From: Prorocentrum cordatum
Lineage: Eukaryota; Sar; Dinophyceae; Prorocentrales; Prorocentraceae
Direction: 5' to 3'
Assembly: GCA_963575745.1 (NCBI GenBank)
Contig: CAUYUJ010016133.1
Span: forward strand, 67,501-131,500
DNA length: 64,000 bases
This document shows positions 41,808 through 52,881 of this stretch, piece after piece. Position numbers and translations under genes: made by a program. The notes under the pieces are model-generated. The model was not told the DNA's origin, did no database searches, and was given only the letters and a program-made list of their open reading frames with translations. Each line of letters starts with the position of its first letter. Within the stretch, counting starts at the first letter, position 1.

Positions 41808-42012
41808 CCTCCTCCTCCTCCTCCTCCTCCTCCTCCTCCTCCCTCCTCCCCATCCTCGTCCTCCTCCTCCTCCTCCTCTTCCTCCTCCTCCTCCTCCTCC
41901 TCCTCCTCCTCCTCCTCCTCTCCTCTTCCTCCTGCTCCTCTTTTTCCTCCTCCTCGTCCTCCTTTTCCTCCTCCTCCTCCTCCTCCTCCTCCTCCTCCTC
42001 CTCCTCCTCCTC
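41808..42012. repeat. (CTC)n microsatellite at the LINE 2 3' end
   Basis: CTC triplets with a few CTTTTTC interruptions. LINE 2 thus lies inside a pyrimidine tract. Confidence 0.9.
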
Positions 42013-42069
42013 ACCCGTCCCTCCCTCCATCACTCCCTCCCTCCCTCCTTCCTTTTCCTCCTTTTTCAT

Positions 42070-42127
42070 CCCCCCCTGCGACGGCGACAACGACGACGAC
42101 GAAGACGACGACAAAGACAAAGACAAA

Positions 42128-42169
<42 letters not shown>

Positions 42170-42192
42170 GACGACGACGACGACGACGATGA
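42070..42192. repeat. (GAC)n microsatellite
   Basis: GACGAC triplets with GACAAA interruptions. Source of false poly-Asp, poly-Thr and poly-Val frames. Confidence 0.9.
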
Positions 42193-42434
42193 AGTTTCCG
42201 TAGCGCCGGAGGCGCGGCGTGGCGGGGGACCCCCCCCCCTGGGCGGCCGCGGAGGTCATGGCCGTGGGCATCGGCGCCTGCCGGTGCGAGGCGTGCCGCT
42301 GCTGCGGCGGCTGCCCCTGCACCTCGCGCCCGGGGCACGCGGAGGCCCCGCGCGTCGCAGCGCGGCGGCGGCCGGCCGGGCGGCCGACCAGACGACCCCC
42401 CGACGGTTTCGAGCAGTGGCGAAGCGTCCCGGCT

Positions 42435-42803
42435 CGCCTATAGCCCTACACCTTAGGCGATGCTTAAGAAAACTTATTTTTTCGGCCAGACTCTCGATTA
42501 TTCTTAATGTTTCAATGTAAATCCTAAGATTTGAATGGATTTTGTTGGGTTTTTTTTTCAAGTTCTGAGAGTCTGAATTTCTTAACCCATGATTTCTTAA
42601 GCATTTCGCAGGGTGTACCAAACAATGGTCTAAGGACCTTTTGTGGTTCCCACGAAATGTTCTTGGGCGGAGCCTGTCTTGCTTTATCACATCGGTTGAT
42701 GTTCTAAGAGCATGGTTTTTGTTATTATAGAACATTTCTGGGTTCTAATGGGTTCTAAGAGCATTTCGTGGTAATGCCGGGACGGTCGGTCCCTGCTCAA
42801 AGG
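42435..42803 (+). repeat. Dispersed repeat E, copy 1
   Basis: AT-richer than its surroundings and diverged from 47095-47330. Shared blocks: CCACGAAATGTTC, GAACATTTCTGG, a TTTTGTTAT/TTTCTGTTAT block and the end ATGCCGGGA(C/T)GGTC(G/T)GTCCC. A possible old transposable element without coding capacity. Confidence 0.55.
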
Positions 42804-42978
42804 TTGGCGACGGCCGGTGGCGCTCCATGCATCGGGCGTGTCTCAAAAGTCCAGCGATCGCAAACAGTGATTGAAGGGGCGTGGATGAGCGACGGGTCCC
42901 GCTTCCGTTGGAAATCGCGGATTTCCGCCGCCGAGCGAGGCGACACTGGCCGCATTTGGGGGAGGGCACTGCCCCCGA

Positions 42979-43018
42979 TCCATGGATTTGGCGACCGCGC
43001 GCCAAATCCACGGATCGC
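42979..43018. repeat. 40-bp imperfect palindrome
   Basis: GATCCATGGATTTGGCG faces CGCCAAATCCACGGATC across a few bases. It could form a cruciform or RNA hairpin. No terminator context is known. Confidence 0.55.
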
Positions 43019-44735
43019 TAATCCCAAGGGTATCCTGGCATCCTGGCCTCCTCGGCCCATCCCTAGCCACTGTCGCTGGCCGCGCCCCGCCCGAGAAGCT
43101 TCGGAGCGGCCTTCCAGGGCCCTTTGCATCCTCATCGCGCAGCCTGGTGGTACGGGTCGACTGTATCAGGCCTTGAGGCCGTCAAAAAGCAAGAGGTCAG
43201 GGGCCCGTGGTTCGAGAAGGACCCAGACGCCGGACGCCTGGGACCGCCCCGCACCTGGAGGCCCCGCACGGATAGCGCAGCGGCGGCCGGCGGCCTGGCC
43301 GACGGACGGCAGACCGCACGACCGCGCGCTGGCCGATGGCCGCTGGCCAGCGGCGGCCGGCGGCGGCCGACCAGACGACGACGGCGGTGGCCACGGCGAC
43401 GGCCGCCGGCCGCGGCGTCCGGCTGGCGGCGGCGCGGGGCGGCGGCGGCGCGGCGGAGCTCCTGCGAGGGCAACGGAGAGGGGCCTGCGGAGAACGCTTC
43501 GGCCGACGACGATCGGGCCCGGCCGGCGTCGGCGACCGGCAACGGAGGCGACGGCGACGGCGACGGCGACGGCGATGGCGGCGACGACGATGGCGACCAC
43601 GAGCGCCGACGCACGTCCGACGACACCGACAGGCGAGGGCTGCGAGGACCACGGCAGGTGCGGAGAGGGAAGGGGGAAGGGAGGCCCACTGACTCCAAGT
43701 GAGCAGATCGGGCTAAAGTTGAAGGAGGAGACGGGCGAGGAGGAGGAGAAGGAGGAGGAGGAGGAGGAGGACAGCGATGAGGAGCAGTAGCAGGTGGATG
43801 AGCAGCAGCCGCGTGAGGAGGAGCGTGAACACTGGAGGATGAAAGAAGGGGTCTGCAACAGGGGTCTGCAATGGGGGCTGAATGGACCATGTATGCTCAA
43901 TATACCGTTCATGTATACGATTGGGTACGATTGACACCCAATGTTGGCGGTTTTGGAGGGCCATGCCAGTCGCTCGTGCCCGGGAGTTGCCCGCGCGGGC
44001 AAACGATGCAACCGTCCATCCATTATCGTTCATGCGTGCGGGTGTTCTTGCATATCGCGCGTGGGGCGGCGAAGTGGAGTGTAAGTGTGACTTGATTGCG
44101 CGATTGATGATCGCGTATGTTCCCAAACGATGAGTTGCCGACCCGAAGACTAATTTGGAACGGGCCCCGCGATACTCCAAAAATGTGAATTCACATGTTT
44201 TCCCCAAAGTGTGACTTCACATTCTGGCCCCGTTTCATAAGTAACGAGTCCATTTTTAACAAGATCCCCAGAACTGAAGCGCAGTGTTCCCCTTGTCAGA
44301 CTGGCCGGGCAGAGTTTGACACTCACCTCGCTGCCTTCGTTTATTCCAACCTCCCCCTTCTTGCGCCCACAGCGCACGTTGCCCTCGTCGCCTCTCCCGG
44401 GCCCCCCGCCTCCTTGCTTCGTTCACCCTCAAGTTTCGCGCAGGGGCGCAGGCGGGGATCTTCAAGTGGTTCCCCCGCCGAACGCAGCAACCGGGGATGC
44501 ATCGCCCATGCGCGGCCTGTAGGCTAGAGCCAGCATTGCCGGGACGCTTCGACCGACCCCAACATTCACTCTCCGAGAACACCAGCAGCCGGCGTGGACA
44601 AGGCGGGGGCGAGGCGGCTGCAGCCACGGGAGCAGCCGCAGGGGGAGGCGAGGCAGCAGCGCGGGCAGCGGCGGGACCCCGAGCAACAGAGTGGGCAGCA
44701 GCAGCAGCCGCCGCAAGGCAGCCTTCCCGTCGCTC
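43019..44735. other. Unassigned, largely GC-rich
   Basis: 43260-43660 is rich in GGCGAC and CGGC repeats. 43860-44300 is AT-richer and normal in complexity. No gene, RNA or shared repeat recognised. Confidence 0.3.
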
Positions 44736-44939
44736 ACACTCCACACACGCATACACGCACACACGCACACACACACACACACACGCAATGGATCGTCGAT
44801 TCCCACGAAAAGATTGGAAAATATGGAAGCAGTAGGGATGAAGACGGAAACCCAGAAAATCTTGGGAAATAGGGGGACTCGTGGGATTTGTGTGTGTGTG
44901 TGTGTTTCCGCGTGCTTGCCCTTGGGCTCTTTTAACACT
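44736..44939 (+). mobile_element. Introner-like element, copy 4 (near-perfect TSD)
   Basis: Core CGCAATGGATCGTCGATTCC, a GAAGACGGA block, CAGAAAATCTTGGGAAATAG and TTTGTGTGTGTGTG match the other copies. The usual TCAGGAGGGG start is replaced by an expanded ACACACGC repeat. Flanks CACACTCC (44736-44743) and AACACTCC (44932-44939) differ by one base, consistent with an aged 8-bp duplication. Confidence 0.6.
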
Positions 44940-45639
44940 CCCCAGCAGACCCTCCTCTGCGTTTAGTCATCAGCGTGGGGGGCACCACCCCGACGGGGGT
45001 CAACGTCAGCCTGTCCACGCCCGTGGGCCCGGGGTCAGGCTTTTGCGGCGGGTGGCGTGGAGCCGACTGGGGCTCTCGCGGCGCTCGCAGTCCCCGAGGA
45101 AACGCAAAGGCGAGTAGATCAGCTGCTGGTCATTTCCCATACCACTATCGGCCGACGCGCACCGTGGCCAGAGCAGGCAGGACTGGGGTTTCATCCTTCG
45201 GGGGAGGACCTCCCCCCCCCCACGCCCACGTGCCGCGCCTTCGGATCTGTAGTCCATGCCAGCGCGTGCCCCTTTTTCCCCCCGAGCCCTCACCAAGAGA
45301 AGGCCCCCCCCCGTCCTCCCGTTCACCCTCCTTCCCAGAGGGCCTGCGGGCCGACGACGGTGCCGACGTCCGCGTTGGCGCCAGCGTCCGCGCCGGCGTC
45401 GGCGAGGACCGCGTCAGGCGTCGCCGCCGCCGCTGCCGTCGTCGCGCCGTCGCAGTCGGCGTCAGCGCCAACGCTGCCGCCGCCCTCGGCGCCGGGTGTC
45501 GGCGCCGGCCCGCCGCGACGGCCCGCCGCGGCGCCGCCCGCGCGCGCGCCAGGGCCGCGAGTACGCGTGCGCCCTGCGGAGTCTGCGGCAGCGCGGGGCC
45601 GAGTTCCAGGCGGTCTCCGCCTTGCCGTCGCCGCCGCCG
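44940..45639. other. Unassigned GC-rich stretch
   Basis: Open frames on both strands. No domain recognised. Confidence 0.3.
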
Positions 45640-45790
45640 CCCCGCCGTCGCCCCCCATCGTCCTCGTCCTCGCCGCCGTCGTCGCCGTCGCCGCCCTCGC
45701 CGCCCTCGTCGGCGCCGTCTTCGCCCTCGTCGCCCTCGTCGCCCTCGCCGCCGCCGCCGGCGTCGCCGACCTCGGCGGCGGTCTTCGGCC
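45640..45790. repeat. (GTCGCC)n-type microsatellite
   Basis: Hexamer and trimer mixtures of GTCGCC, GCCCTC and CGCCGC. Gives false Ala/Val-rich hydrophobic frames that mimic membrane segments. Confidence 0.75.
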
Positions 45791-45954
45791 GAGCGCGGGG
45801 GCCCGCGCGGGGCAGGTGGCCGCGGACGGCAGCGCCACGCTGCGCGTGCCGGCCGCGCGGGACGCCAAGTGGAGGCCGCTGCTTGCCGCGCGCCGCCCGG
45901 ACGGAGGAGAGGGGAGGGGCAACGCTTGGGGGGATAGGCTCAGGGGGGCGCCTG

Positions 45955-46070
45955 GGCCCTTGCTCGATACATGGGCGCCTCCAGCGCATAGCATATCAGC
46001 TACGCGAGCGCATACCGAAATTACCCACTGCTATCCTCCGCCTCGTCCGACCCGAGAGGAGGGCGGATCA
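45955..46070 (+). repeat. Dispersed repeat F, copy 1
   Basis: TCGATACATGGGCGCCTCC, ATCAGCTACG(C/T)GAGC and GCTATCC recur in order at 51445-51565. Non-coding. Confidence 0.55.
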
Positions 46071-47094
46071 CTGGTGAAGCTCCCAGGTTCACGAGAGGGC
46101 GGGCCGCCACTCGTGCGACAGACAGTATCGTTTATCCCACCCCCATCCCCATCCTCATCCCCTTCGAGACCCAATCTTACCACCCCAGTCGGGGATACAC
46201 CCCTCGAAGCCCGAAGGGAACGGCCTATATCCCCATCTAGGGGAGTAAATCGGCCAGTGAGGCCCAGGCCACGCCGCTGGGGTTGCGGATCGGTTAAACG
46301 ATACTCAGACAGTCCTCCGATGAGGCAGGAGGGAGCGGCGAGGGAGGAGAGGGGAGAGAGGAGCGGGAGCAGCACGGCCAGAGAGCGGGCAGAGGAGGCG
46401 CAGGGGGAGGAGCGAGAGGGAGAGGGAGAGGGAGGGAGGGAGGCAGGGAGGCCGCACGCCTGTCTCTGGGGCGACTTCTCACGGCCTTGTGGTGTCGGAC
46501 CTGCTCCGCAGCCTCTGCTCACGAGATTGGCGCCGGGCCCCCCCCCCTGCGTGGACGCGTGCGGCGCCAAGGCCCGGGCGCTGCCCCCTGCCGCGCGGCC
46601 ACGCCGCCAGCGCGTGCCTCCCAGGTCTGGCGTGGCAGGCCGAGCCTCCCAGGCGTCGCCCGCGGCTGCAGCGCGACCGGGCGGTGACGCAGCAAGAGGC
46701 CATGCTTCAGTCCGGCATGTCCCTCTGCAGGAAGAAGGTTCAAGCATAGTCCAAGAATATTCCAGGGACGATGTCTTACCCTGTTATAACTTATGAACCG
46801 TTGTTGACCATTTTCTAGCTTCCGCCCAGAATCCGCCTGCAGGAGGACGTGCCCGACCTGAGGCCATGCCGCGTTTGCGACCAGCGATCAAGAGATGCCC
46901 GGGCGGGGGGGGGGGCCGCAGCGCCCCTCTCTGGGAAGTTGGCAGCCGAAGACACGGCCTCGGGTCGTCGTCCCCGGTGTCGCCGCCGCCGTCGAGGCCG
47001 CCGGGCCGCCAGGCCATCGACCCGAACGAGAGACAGCATTGTCGTGTCGTTTTTTCGCCCCTGCCCACATTGATTTGCGGCAGCCCAAGGATCA
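46071..47094. other. Unassigned; includes GAGGAG-rich DNA
   Basis: 46325-46450 is GGAGAG/GGGAGGGAGG-rich. The rest is GC-rich without recognised genes. Confidence 0.3.
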
Positions 47095-47330
47095 AGCAGT
47101 GGCGAAACATCCAGGCTCGCTTATAGGCCTGCCAAATAATGTTCGAAGAACCTTTTTGTGGCTTCCACGAAATGTTCGTAGAACATTTCTGGCTGGAACT
47201 GTCGTGTTTTAGTACATCGGGCTTATGCTCTAAGAACGCTGTTTTCTGTTATGAAAAACATATATGGGTCCTGAGAAGATTTCGAGGTAGGCCTATAGGA
47301 ATGCCGGGATGGTCTGTCCCTGCTCAAAAG
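47095..47330 (+). repeat. Dispersed repeat E, copy 2
   Basis: Diverged partner of 42435-42803, ending ATGCCGGGATGGTCTGTCCC. Several internal blocks conserved (CCACGAAATGTTC, AGAACATTTCTGG). Confidence 0.55.
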
Positions 47331-47984
47331 AATTGCAGCCATGCTTGCACTCACCATTTTTCGTCTCACGTTTCTGGCGCACTGCCAGCCTTCACCTGCA
47401 GCTTACCTTGGACAGGCGGCACTGACCACTGAATCTTTTGCGGTCTACTATTACCCTTGGATGTGGGGACGGGGGGAACATATTACTAAGGTCTGTGCCG
47501 ACCTTCTAGTACCTGGCGGGCGCCTACTCCTTGTGCTACTCTTGCCGCACTGCAGCTGCGGACGACGCAGGTGAGCTCGGCCTCACATGTCAGACCTGGG
47601 TCATGCGCTGGTGGCGTGGCCGCGCGGCAGGGGGCAGCGCCCGGGCCGGAGCGCCCCGACGGCGCCGCGATTGCCCACGCAGGAGGGGCCCGGGCGCCGA
47701 CGCGGGCGCCGAGACGAATGGCGCCGAAGTTGCCCGAGAGCCTCGAGCCATCTCTGCCACTCTCGATGTTTCACGGCGGGCGGGAACGGCAGCCGACAGG
47801 AGCAGGGGGGCCCTGCAGAGAAGAGATGTCCGTCATAGTCCCACCGCCTCCCCCCATCCTTCCGCCCTGCTGAAGAAGTGTCCGTCGATTCCTACACGTG
47901 TGCCCCCCCTGGGTTCTCGGGGTGAGAGCCTTCGGCAAGACGGCGCGCGAACTGCTGCAACGCCGAGTGCGACCGACCCCAGAG
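47331..47984. other. Unassigned stretch
   Basis: No feature recognised. Confidence 0.3.
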
Positions 47985-48195
47985 CCCGTTTCGATCCGAT
48001 CGGTCCGATTCGATATCGGCTCTGGCTGGCCCGACTCGATTCGATGACAATTGCCTGGCGTGCGATGCGGCCCCGACGGTCGCATGACTGCGGTTTGCAT
48101 CCTGGCGCGGCCGATCCGATTCGATTCCGACTCCGCACAGATGCGGCCAGATCCGACGCACACGTCGATTCGATCCGATTTCCCGACTTGATGCT
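47985..48195. repeat. CGATTCGAT-rich degenerate repeat
   Basis: TCCGATTCGAT, CGATTCGATTC and GATCCGATTTC recur irregularly. A diverged ~11-bp motif array. Confidence 0.5.
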
Positions 48196-48321
48196 GACTG
48201 ATCCTGCCCCCCTTCCCCCATCCCTAGGTTTTTGAGGCGCGGGCATTCGGCAAGACGGCGCGCAGACTTCCGAAATGCCGAGTCCGAGCGACCCCCCTCT
48301 TTCACCCCCATCCCCCCTGAG

Positions 48322-49056
48322 GTGGAGGGGGAGGAGGAGGAGGAGGAGGAGGAGGAGGAGGAGGAGGAGGAAGAGGAAGGGAGCGAGGGCGAGGAAGCGG
48401 GCGAAGCACATAAGGAACAAGAGAACACAAAACAAAAAAGGAGACGGAGGAGGAGGAGGAGGAGGAGGAGGACAACTCGTTCCCCCTCATTCCCCCCGCT
48501 TCCTTCCTGGGGAGGAGGGCCCGGGCCGCTCTCGCGCGAAGGTGCCCCTCCGAGTGCGTGCTGCTCTGAGCGGCGCCCTCCCGAGGGGCCGTGGGGCTCG
48601 GCGCCCAGCGGCGCGAGAGCGCGGGGGGAGGAGGAGAAGGAGGAGGGAGGGAGGGGGAGGAGGAGGAGGCGGAGGAGGAGGAGGAGGAGGAGGAGGAGGT
48701 GGAGGTGGAGGTGGAGGAGAGGAGGAGAGGAGGAGAAGGAGAGAAGGAGGAAAAGGGGAGGAGGGGATGCAGAAGAAGAAGAATCAGCAGAAGAAGAATA
48801 GTAAGGATGGTAATAGTAAAAATGAGAGGAGGAGGAGGAGGAGGAGGAGGAAGAGGAGGAGGAGGAGGAGGAGGAGGACGAGTGAGGAGGAGGACGAGTG
48901 AGGAGGAGGAAGGTGAGAGAAAGGAGGAGGAGGATGAAGAGGAGGGAGGAGGAGGAGGAGGAGGAGGAGGAGGAGGAGGAGGAGGAGGGATGAGGAGGAG
49001 GAGGAGGAGGAAAAGGACGAGAACGAGGACGAGGACGACGACAACGAGGAGTCGCA
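48322..49056. repeat. Compound (GGA)n microsatellite
   Basis: Three long GGA/GAG stretches (48322-48377, 48438-48475, 48610-49056) with AGAAGA and GGTGGA variants, interrupted by about 130 bp of ordinary DNA at 48476-48605. No credible gene. Confidence 0.85.
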
Positions 49057-49479
49057 ATGAAGGACAGGGACCCTCGAGTTGCTTCTTGCCCCCCCCCCCG
49101 TGGCCCACGGCCCGTCCGCCCGAGAGCTGCTCGGGACGAGGGGCCGGCCCGCGGAGGAAGCCCCATGGACGCGCCCACCCTCACGGCCAAGGAGGGGGAG
49201 GCACGAGGGGGCAGAGGGCCCACAGCAGCCCCTCCGTCCTCCGTCCTCCCCTCCGTCCTCCCTCCTCCCCTCCGTCCTCCGTCCTCAGCCCCTCACGGGC
49301 CCACAGCAGCCCCCCCTCCGTCCTCCCCTCGGACGAGGCTGGGAGGATCGAATCCGTTCCAGAGCGTTCCGGAGCGCTCTCAGAGCCTGCCGGAAGGCTC
49401 CGAGGAGGCCGCGGCGCCGGGGACATCCTCCCGGACCTCCGAGATTCTCGATGTATCCTCGTCCTAGCTTCGTCTCAGA
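49057..49479. other. CCTCCGTCCTCC-rich stretch
   Basis: Short direct repeats of GGCCCACAGCAGCCCC and CCTCCGTCCTCC. No gene recognised. Confidence 0.4.
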
Positions 49480-49735
49480 ACGAGGGGGCAGATGGCCCAG
49501 AGCACCCCCCCCCTCCTCCTTCCCCCGCAGGCGCATCGTGCTACGGTCGGGCCGAGGTACAAGATCGAGGTGGGTTCGGGGCGCGTGCCTCAGTGTTCTC
49601 TGAGGGGGAAGGAGCGGGCGGCAGAGGGCCCGCAGCAGCCCCCCCTCCTTCCTCCCCCGCGGGTGCATCGCAATGCAGCGGTGCCCAGGCATGAGGCCGA
49701 GGTCGGTGCGGGGAGGGTGCCCCAGAGCATTCCGT
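49480..49735 (+). repeat. ~127-bp direct repeat, two copies
   Basis: CAGA(T/G)GGCCC, TCCTTCC..CCCCCGC and GGGTGC(C/G)-type blocks repeat in order at about 49489 and 49620. Diverged tandem pair. Confidence 0.5.
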
Positions 49736-50238
49736 TTCTGTTGGATGTTTGCTGTGCGGTTTCAGTTTGGCCGGCGGAGGGTCTCGTGGTCTTGGAGGGT
49801 TTGTTCTGTCTCAGATCCGATCGTATGTTCGTCGTCTTCTTGTCCGTCACCTTCTCGTCCTCTCTAGTGCTCGTTGCCCCCCCGCTGGCGTTTGCCGGGC
49901 GGGGACAGGTTCGAGGGCGGCACCCGGGTCTGAACGAGGGGGCAGAGGCATCGAGCATGGATGCCGTGTCAGTCTGGGGCGCTCGGTGGACCTCCGGAGG
50001 CCTCCGGGGGCCTCCAGGGCTCCCTGCGAGCCGGGGGCCGTCAAGAGCTGCCCGCGGTGAAGGGGGAGGAGCCGAGAGCTCCAGCCCAGGCCGCCCAGGC
50101 CAGAGCCGACGCGGTCGGAGGGGCCTCCCCACGTCGGCGACGCGGCGCGGGCCAAAGGCGCGGCGTGCCCATCCCCCTTCGTCGCCGAGGGCGTGCCGAC
50201 GCATCGGCGATGCGGTGCGATCGTCCGACCCCCTCTAT
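49736..50238. other. Unassigned stretch before introner-like copy 5
   Basis: Normal complexity; 49736-49900 is less GC-rich. No gene recognised. It ends with CGACGCATCGGCGATGCGG, a short palindrome also seen near 2874 and 52437. Confidence 0.3.
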
Positions 50239-50384
50239 TCAGGAGGGGAAAAAACACAGACACAATTCATCGTCGATTCCCAGAAAATATGGGAAGTGGG
50301 GGGAAGACAAAAACCCCGAAAATATAAGAAAAGATGGGGAATCGTTTTATTTGTGTGTATTTACTTGTGTGTCCTGGGGCCCCT
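50239..50384 (+). mobile_element. Introner-like element, copy 5
   Basis: Starts TCAGGAGGGGAAAAAACACA, contains CATCGTCGATTCCC, AAAATATGGGAAGTGGGGGG, AAAACCCCGAAAATAT and TTTGTGTGTATTTAC, and ends GGGCCCCT, with an AG following in TTCAAG. The shortest copy, 146 bp. No duplication is recognisable. Confidence 0.7.
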
Positions 50385-51444
50385 TCAAGAGGAAGGAGTA
50401 GGTGGTACAGAGCGAAGTCCAGCGTCAGCCGCCGCCAGGCTGCCGAAGATGTCCAGAGGGGGTCGTCGGGAAGGGCCAGGGGCGCTTCGGGCCACTTCCC
50501 CGGCCAGTGCGGTTCTCCCCCCCTGCGTTCTCAGTGGGGGAGGAGGGGCTGGAGAGGCTGCAGGAGAGGCCGGAGAGGCTGCAGGAGAGACGGGAGACGG
50601 AAGAGAGGCCAGAGGAAGAGCCAGGCTGTTCTTAACCCGACGTCACATTTGCAGGAGGAGGCGAGAGTGGTTGGAAGAGTAGCGCTTCCCTTGTTCAAAG
50701 AAACGTCCCTCACAGCACCCGACTGTGGGCGGGGCGGTGATCAGCAGACGCGCGCGCGCAGTGTGCGCGTGGCCCGAGCGCGATTGTTTCGCGGCAGCGC
50801 CATGGTCGCGCAGTCACCCTCGCAGAAGGAGAAGAATCGCGTACGCGCCCTATGTGTGCGAGATATTCGGCCTGAGTGCGTGGATTAGTTTGACATCGGT
50901 GACGAGGAAAATTGCTTGAATCATGCCGTCAGTGCGTCTACCTCTCAGCGTCTTCAGGGCCCTCGTTCAGGGCTCCGCTTGATCATCACCCCTCGCTGAA
51001 CGTATGCTGATGCTGTCACAAGGTTAAGAGATGTTCGGATATTCCAGATGCTTTAGTTCTGGATGCTTTCGCAAGGTTCGACAGGTTTTGTGGCGTTTCG
51101 GAGTTGTCCATGACGTACAGGTGTGGTCGGAGGGTTCAAGGGAACATATCTTGAATGCATAAGTTCATGGCCTCTGAGTCCAGGCGAAACCGACCATGGC
51201 TTCCTTGGAAAAGACAGCAATCCTTCTGGCCTAGGCTTGATCAATGCAAGGAGCGCTCGACCAAAAAACAGTACCAGAGTTCTGAATGTGCTCCCCCCTT
51301 GCGGTAGTTGTCCGTCCGGCTGCTCCTGGCACCCCATGGCTCCCTCGGGGGCGGCTTCGCGACCATGGGTCGGGCCAGGCGAAAGGGGGGGATTGGGAAA
51401 GGGGGGGGTACGAAATCTGCTGCATGCAGCTGGTTTCGGCCCCA
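50385..51444. other. Unassigned stretch
   Basis: Contains a tandem GGAGAGGCTGCAGGAGA repeat near 50550-50590. 50900-51250 is of normal complexity. No gene recognised. Confidence 0.3.
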
Positions 51445-51565
51445 CCGAGGGGCCCATTCCTCGATACATGGGCGCCTCCCGGCGCCGGGAGGCGCCCGGA
51501 AAATCAGCTACGTGAGCCGATTCTCAACCCCCCCTTTGCTATCCCCCCCTTTCGCCCGACCAGAA
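51445..51565 (+). repeat. Dispersed repeat F, copy 2, with perfect 28-bp palindrome
   Basis: Matches 45955-46070. At 51470-51497 GGGCGCCTCCCGGC is followed directly by its reverse complement, a perfect palindrome not present in copy 1. Confidence 0.6.
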
Positions 51566-51763
51566 TGGGCGTGGAGAGTTTTCGAATTGCTCCCGTCATC
51601 TGGCAAGTCCGCACGGCAGCCAACACCACGGGGCTTCCCTGGCACCCAAAGGCGGGCCCGTCGACGGCCGCCGCCTCGCGCGCCGCACGGGCCGAGCTGA
51701 AGAGGCGTTGCAGGAGAGCGCAGAGACGATCCCGCGACGCACAGCGCGACGCACGAAGTCCTC
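51566..51763. other. Short unassigned segment
   Basis: No feature recognised. Confidence 0.3.
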
Positions 51764-51958
51764 ATCCACCTCCTCCTCGTCCTCCTCCCCCTCCTCCTCC
51801 TCGTCCTCCTCCTCCTCCTCCTCCCCCTCCTCCTCCTCCTCCTCCCCCTCCTCCTCCCTCCTCCTCCTCCTCCTCCTCCTCCCCCTCCTCCCTCCTCCCC
51901 CTCCTCTCCTCCTCCTCCTCCTCCTCCTCCTCCTCCTCCTCCTCCTCCTCCTCCTCCC
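51764..51958. repeat. (TCC)n microsatellite
   Basis: CTCCTCGTCCTCC then nearly pure TCC. No retroelement is seen next to this one. Confidence 0.9.
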
Positions 51959-52881
51959 GTCATGCCTCGAGATTCAGGCGTTGCAGTTGTGTTCCCCCCC
52001 CCCCCGAGGCCGCGCACCGATGGCCCTTCGCGTGCTAACGGGGATTCGTTTTTGGGGCCCGGGAAATGTGAGCTCAACTCCTTGGGTACTCCTCGTTCGG
52101 GGCCGCGCCTGTATCAAAAAGTGTGTCCTCCCTTGCGCGGGTTTCGGCCATACCTGTGGGCTGTGCTTGCCCGGGCCAGGTGTTTTTTCCTCGGAGGATG
52201 GGTGTTCCTCAGCTTGCCCTTCGCCAATTCGGACCCCCAGAGGCCTGACCCCCGTTCGCAGGCGAATCGGACAATGTGGTGGGAGGCCAGGCACAGCGGG
52301 GATCGGCAGGGCCCGGGTTCCGCGAGGCGTGCGGCCCGTTTCGCGGCGCGCGCTGCAGCGCTCGCGTGCCGAGCGGCAGGCCTCCCGGCTGGGGCCAGAG
52401 CAGGAGGGGGGGGGGCCCGAAGGTCGCACCGCATCGCCGATGCATCGGCGGTGCGGCTCGGCGTGGAGCCCGATGTTCTCCTCGCCTGCGGCGCCGATGC
52501 ATCGTCGGCATCGCCGATGTGTCGGCGGGGCGGCGCCATCCGCTCGGACCCGTGTTGGGAGGCCTCCACGCGTACTCCCCTCGCGAAGGCTGGGTATAGA
52601 GCACGCGGAGCTTTGTTTCGGCGCCTCGCGGGCACAGTTCCTTTTGCCGTAGGATAGGAGACGCGTGTTTGCGGCTGGCTCGTGTGGGTCTGGGTGCGAG
52701 GGAGACCTCGCCCAGTGGCAAGCGGTCCGCCAAAAGGAGCCGCGTGCAGCCAGGCCGGCAGGCACGTTGCTGCAGCTTCGCACGTCTGCTGCATGCGGGA
52801 GTGTCAACTCACTGCTCCAAGGGCGCCCTCGAGGGCGCGAAGTGATTCGCGCTTCGCTGTTCGGCTCCGATTCCTCCTTAT
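51959..52881. other. Unassigned; clustered short palindromes
   Basis: 52430-52530 holds several overlapping copies of ATCGCCGATG(C/T)ATCGG. GCGCGAAGTGATTCGC occurs at about 52836 and again at about 53116, on both sides of the MITE. No gene recognised. Confidence 0.35.

Noticed and set aside
42258-42443. Small Cys-rich protein (CRCEACRCCGGCPC)
   Set aside because: Short, in extreme GC DNA next to a GAC repeat; no start context, homologue or conserved copy to support it.
45656-45790. Hydrophobic Ala/Val segment as a transmembrane helix
   Set aside because: It is a GTCGCC microsatellite read in one frame.
48231-49223. Very long Ser/Pro/Glu/Gly-rich frames over GGA and TCC tracts (also at 1.6, 8, 15.8, 41.9, 51.8 and 57 kb)
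   Set aside because: Triplet repeats are open in all frames; no domain, start context or non-repetitive coding sequence supports them.
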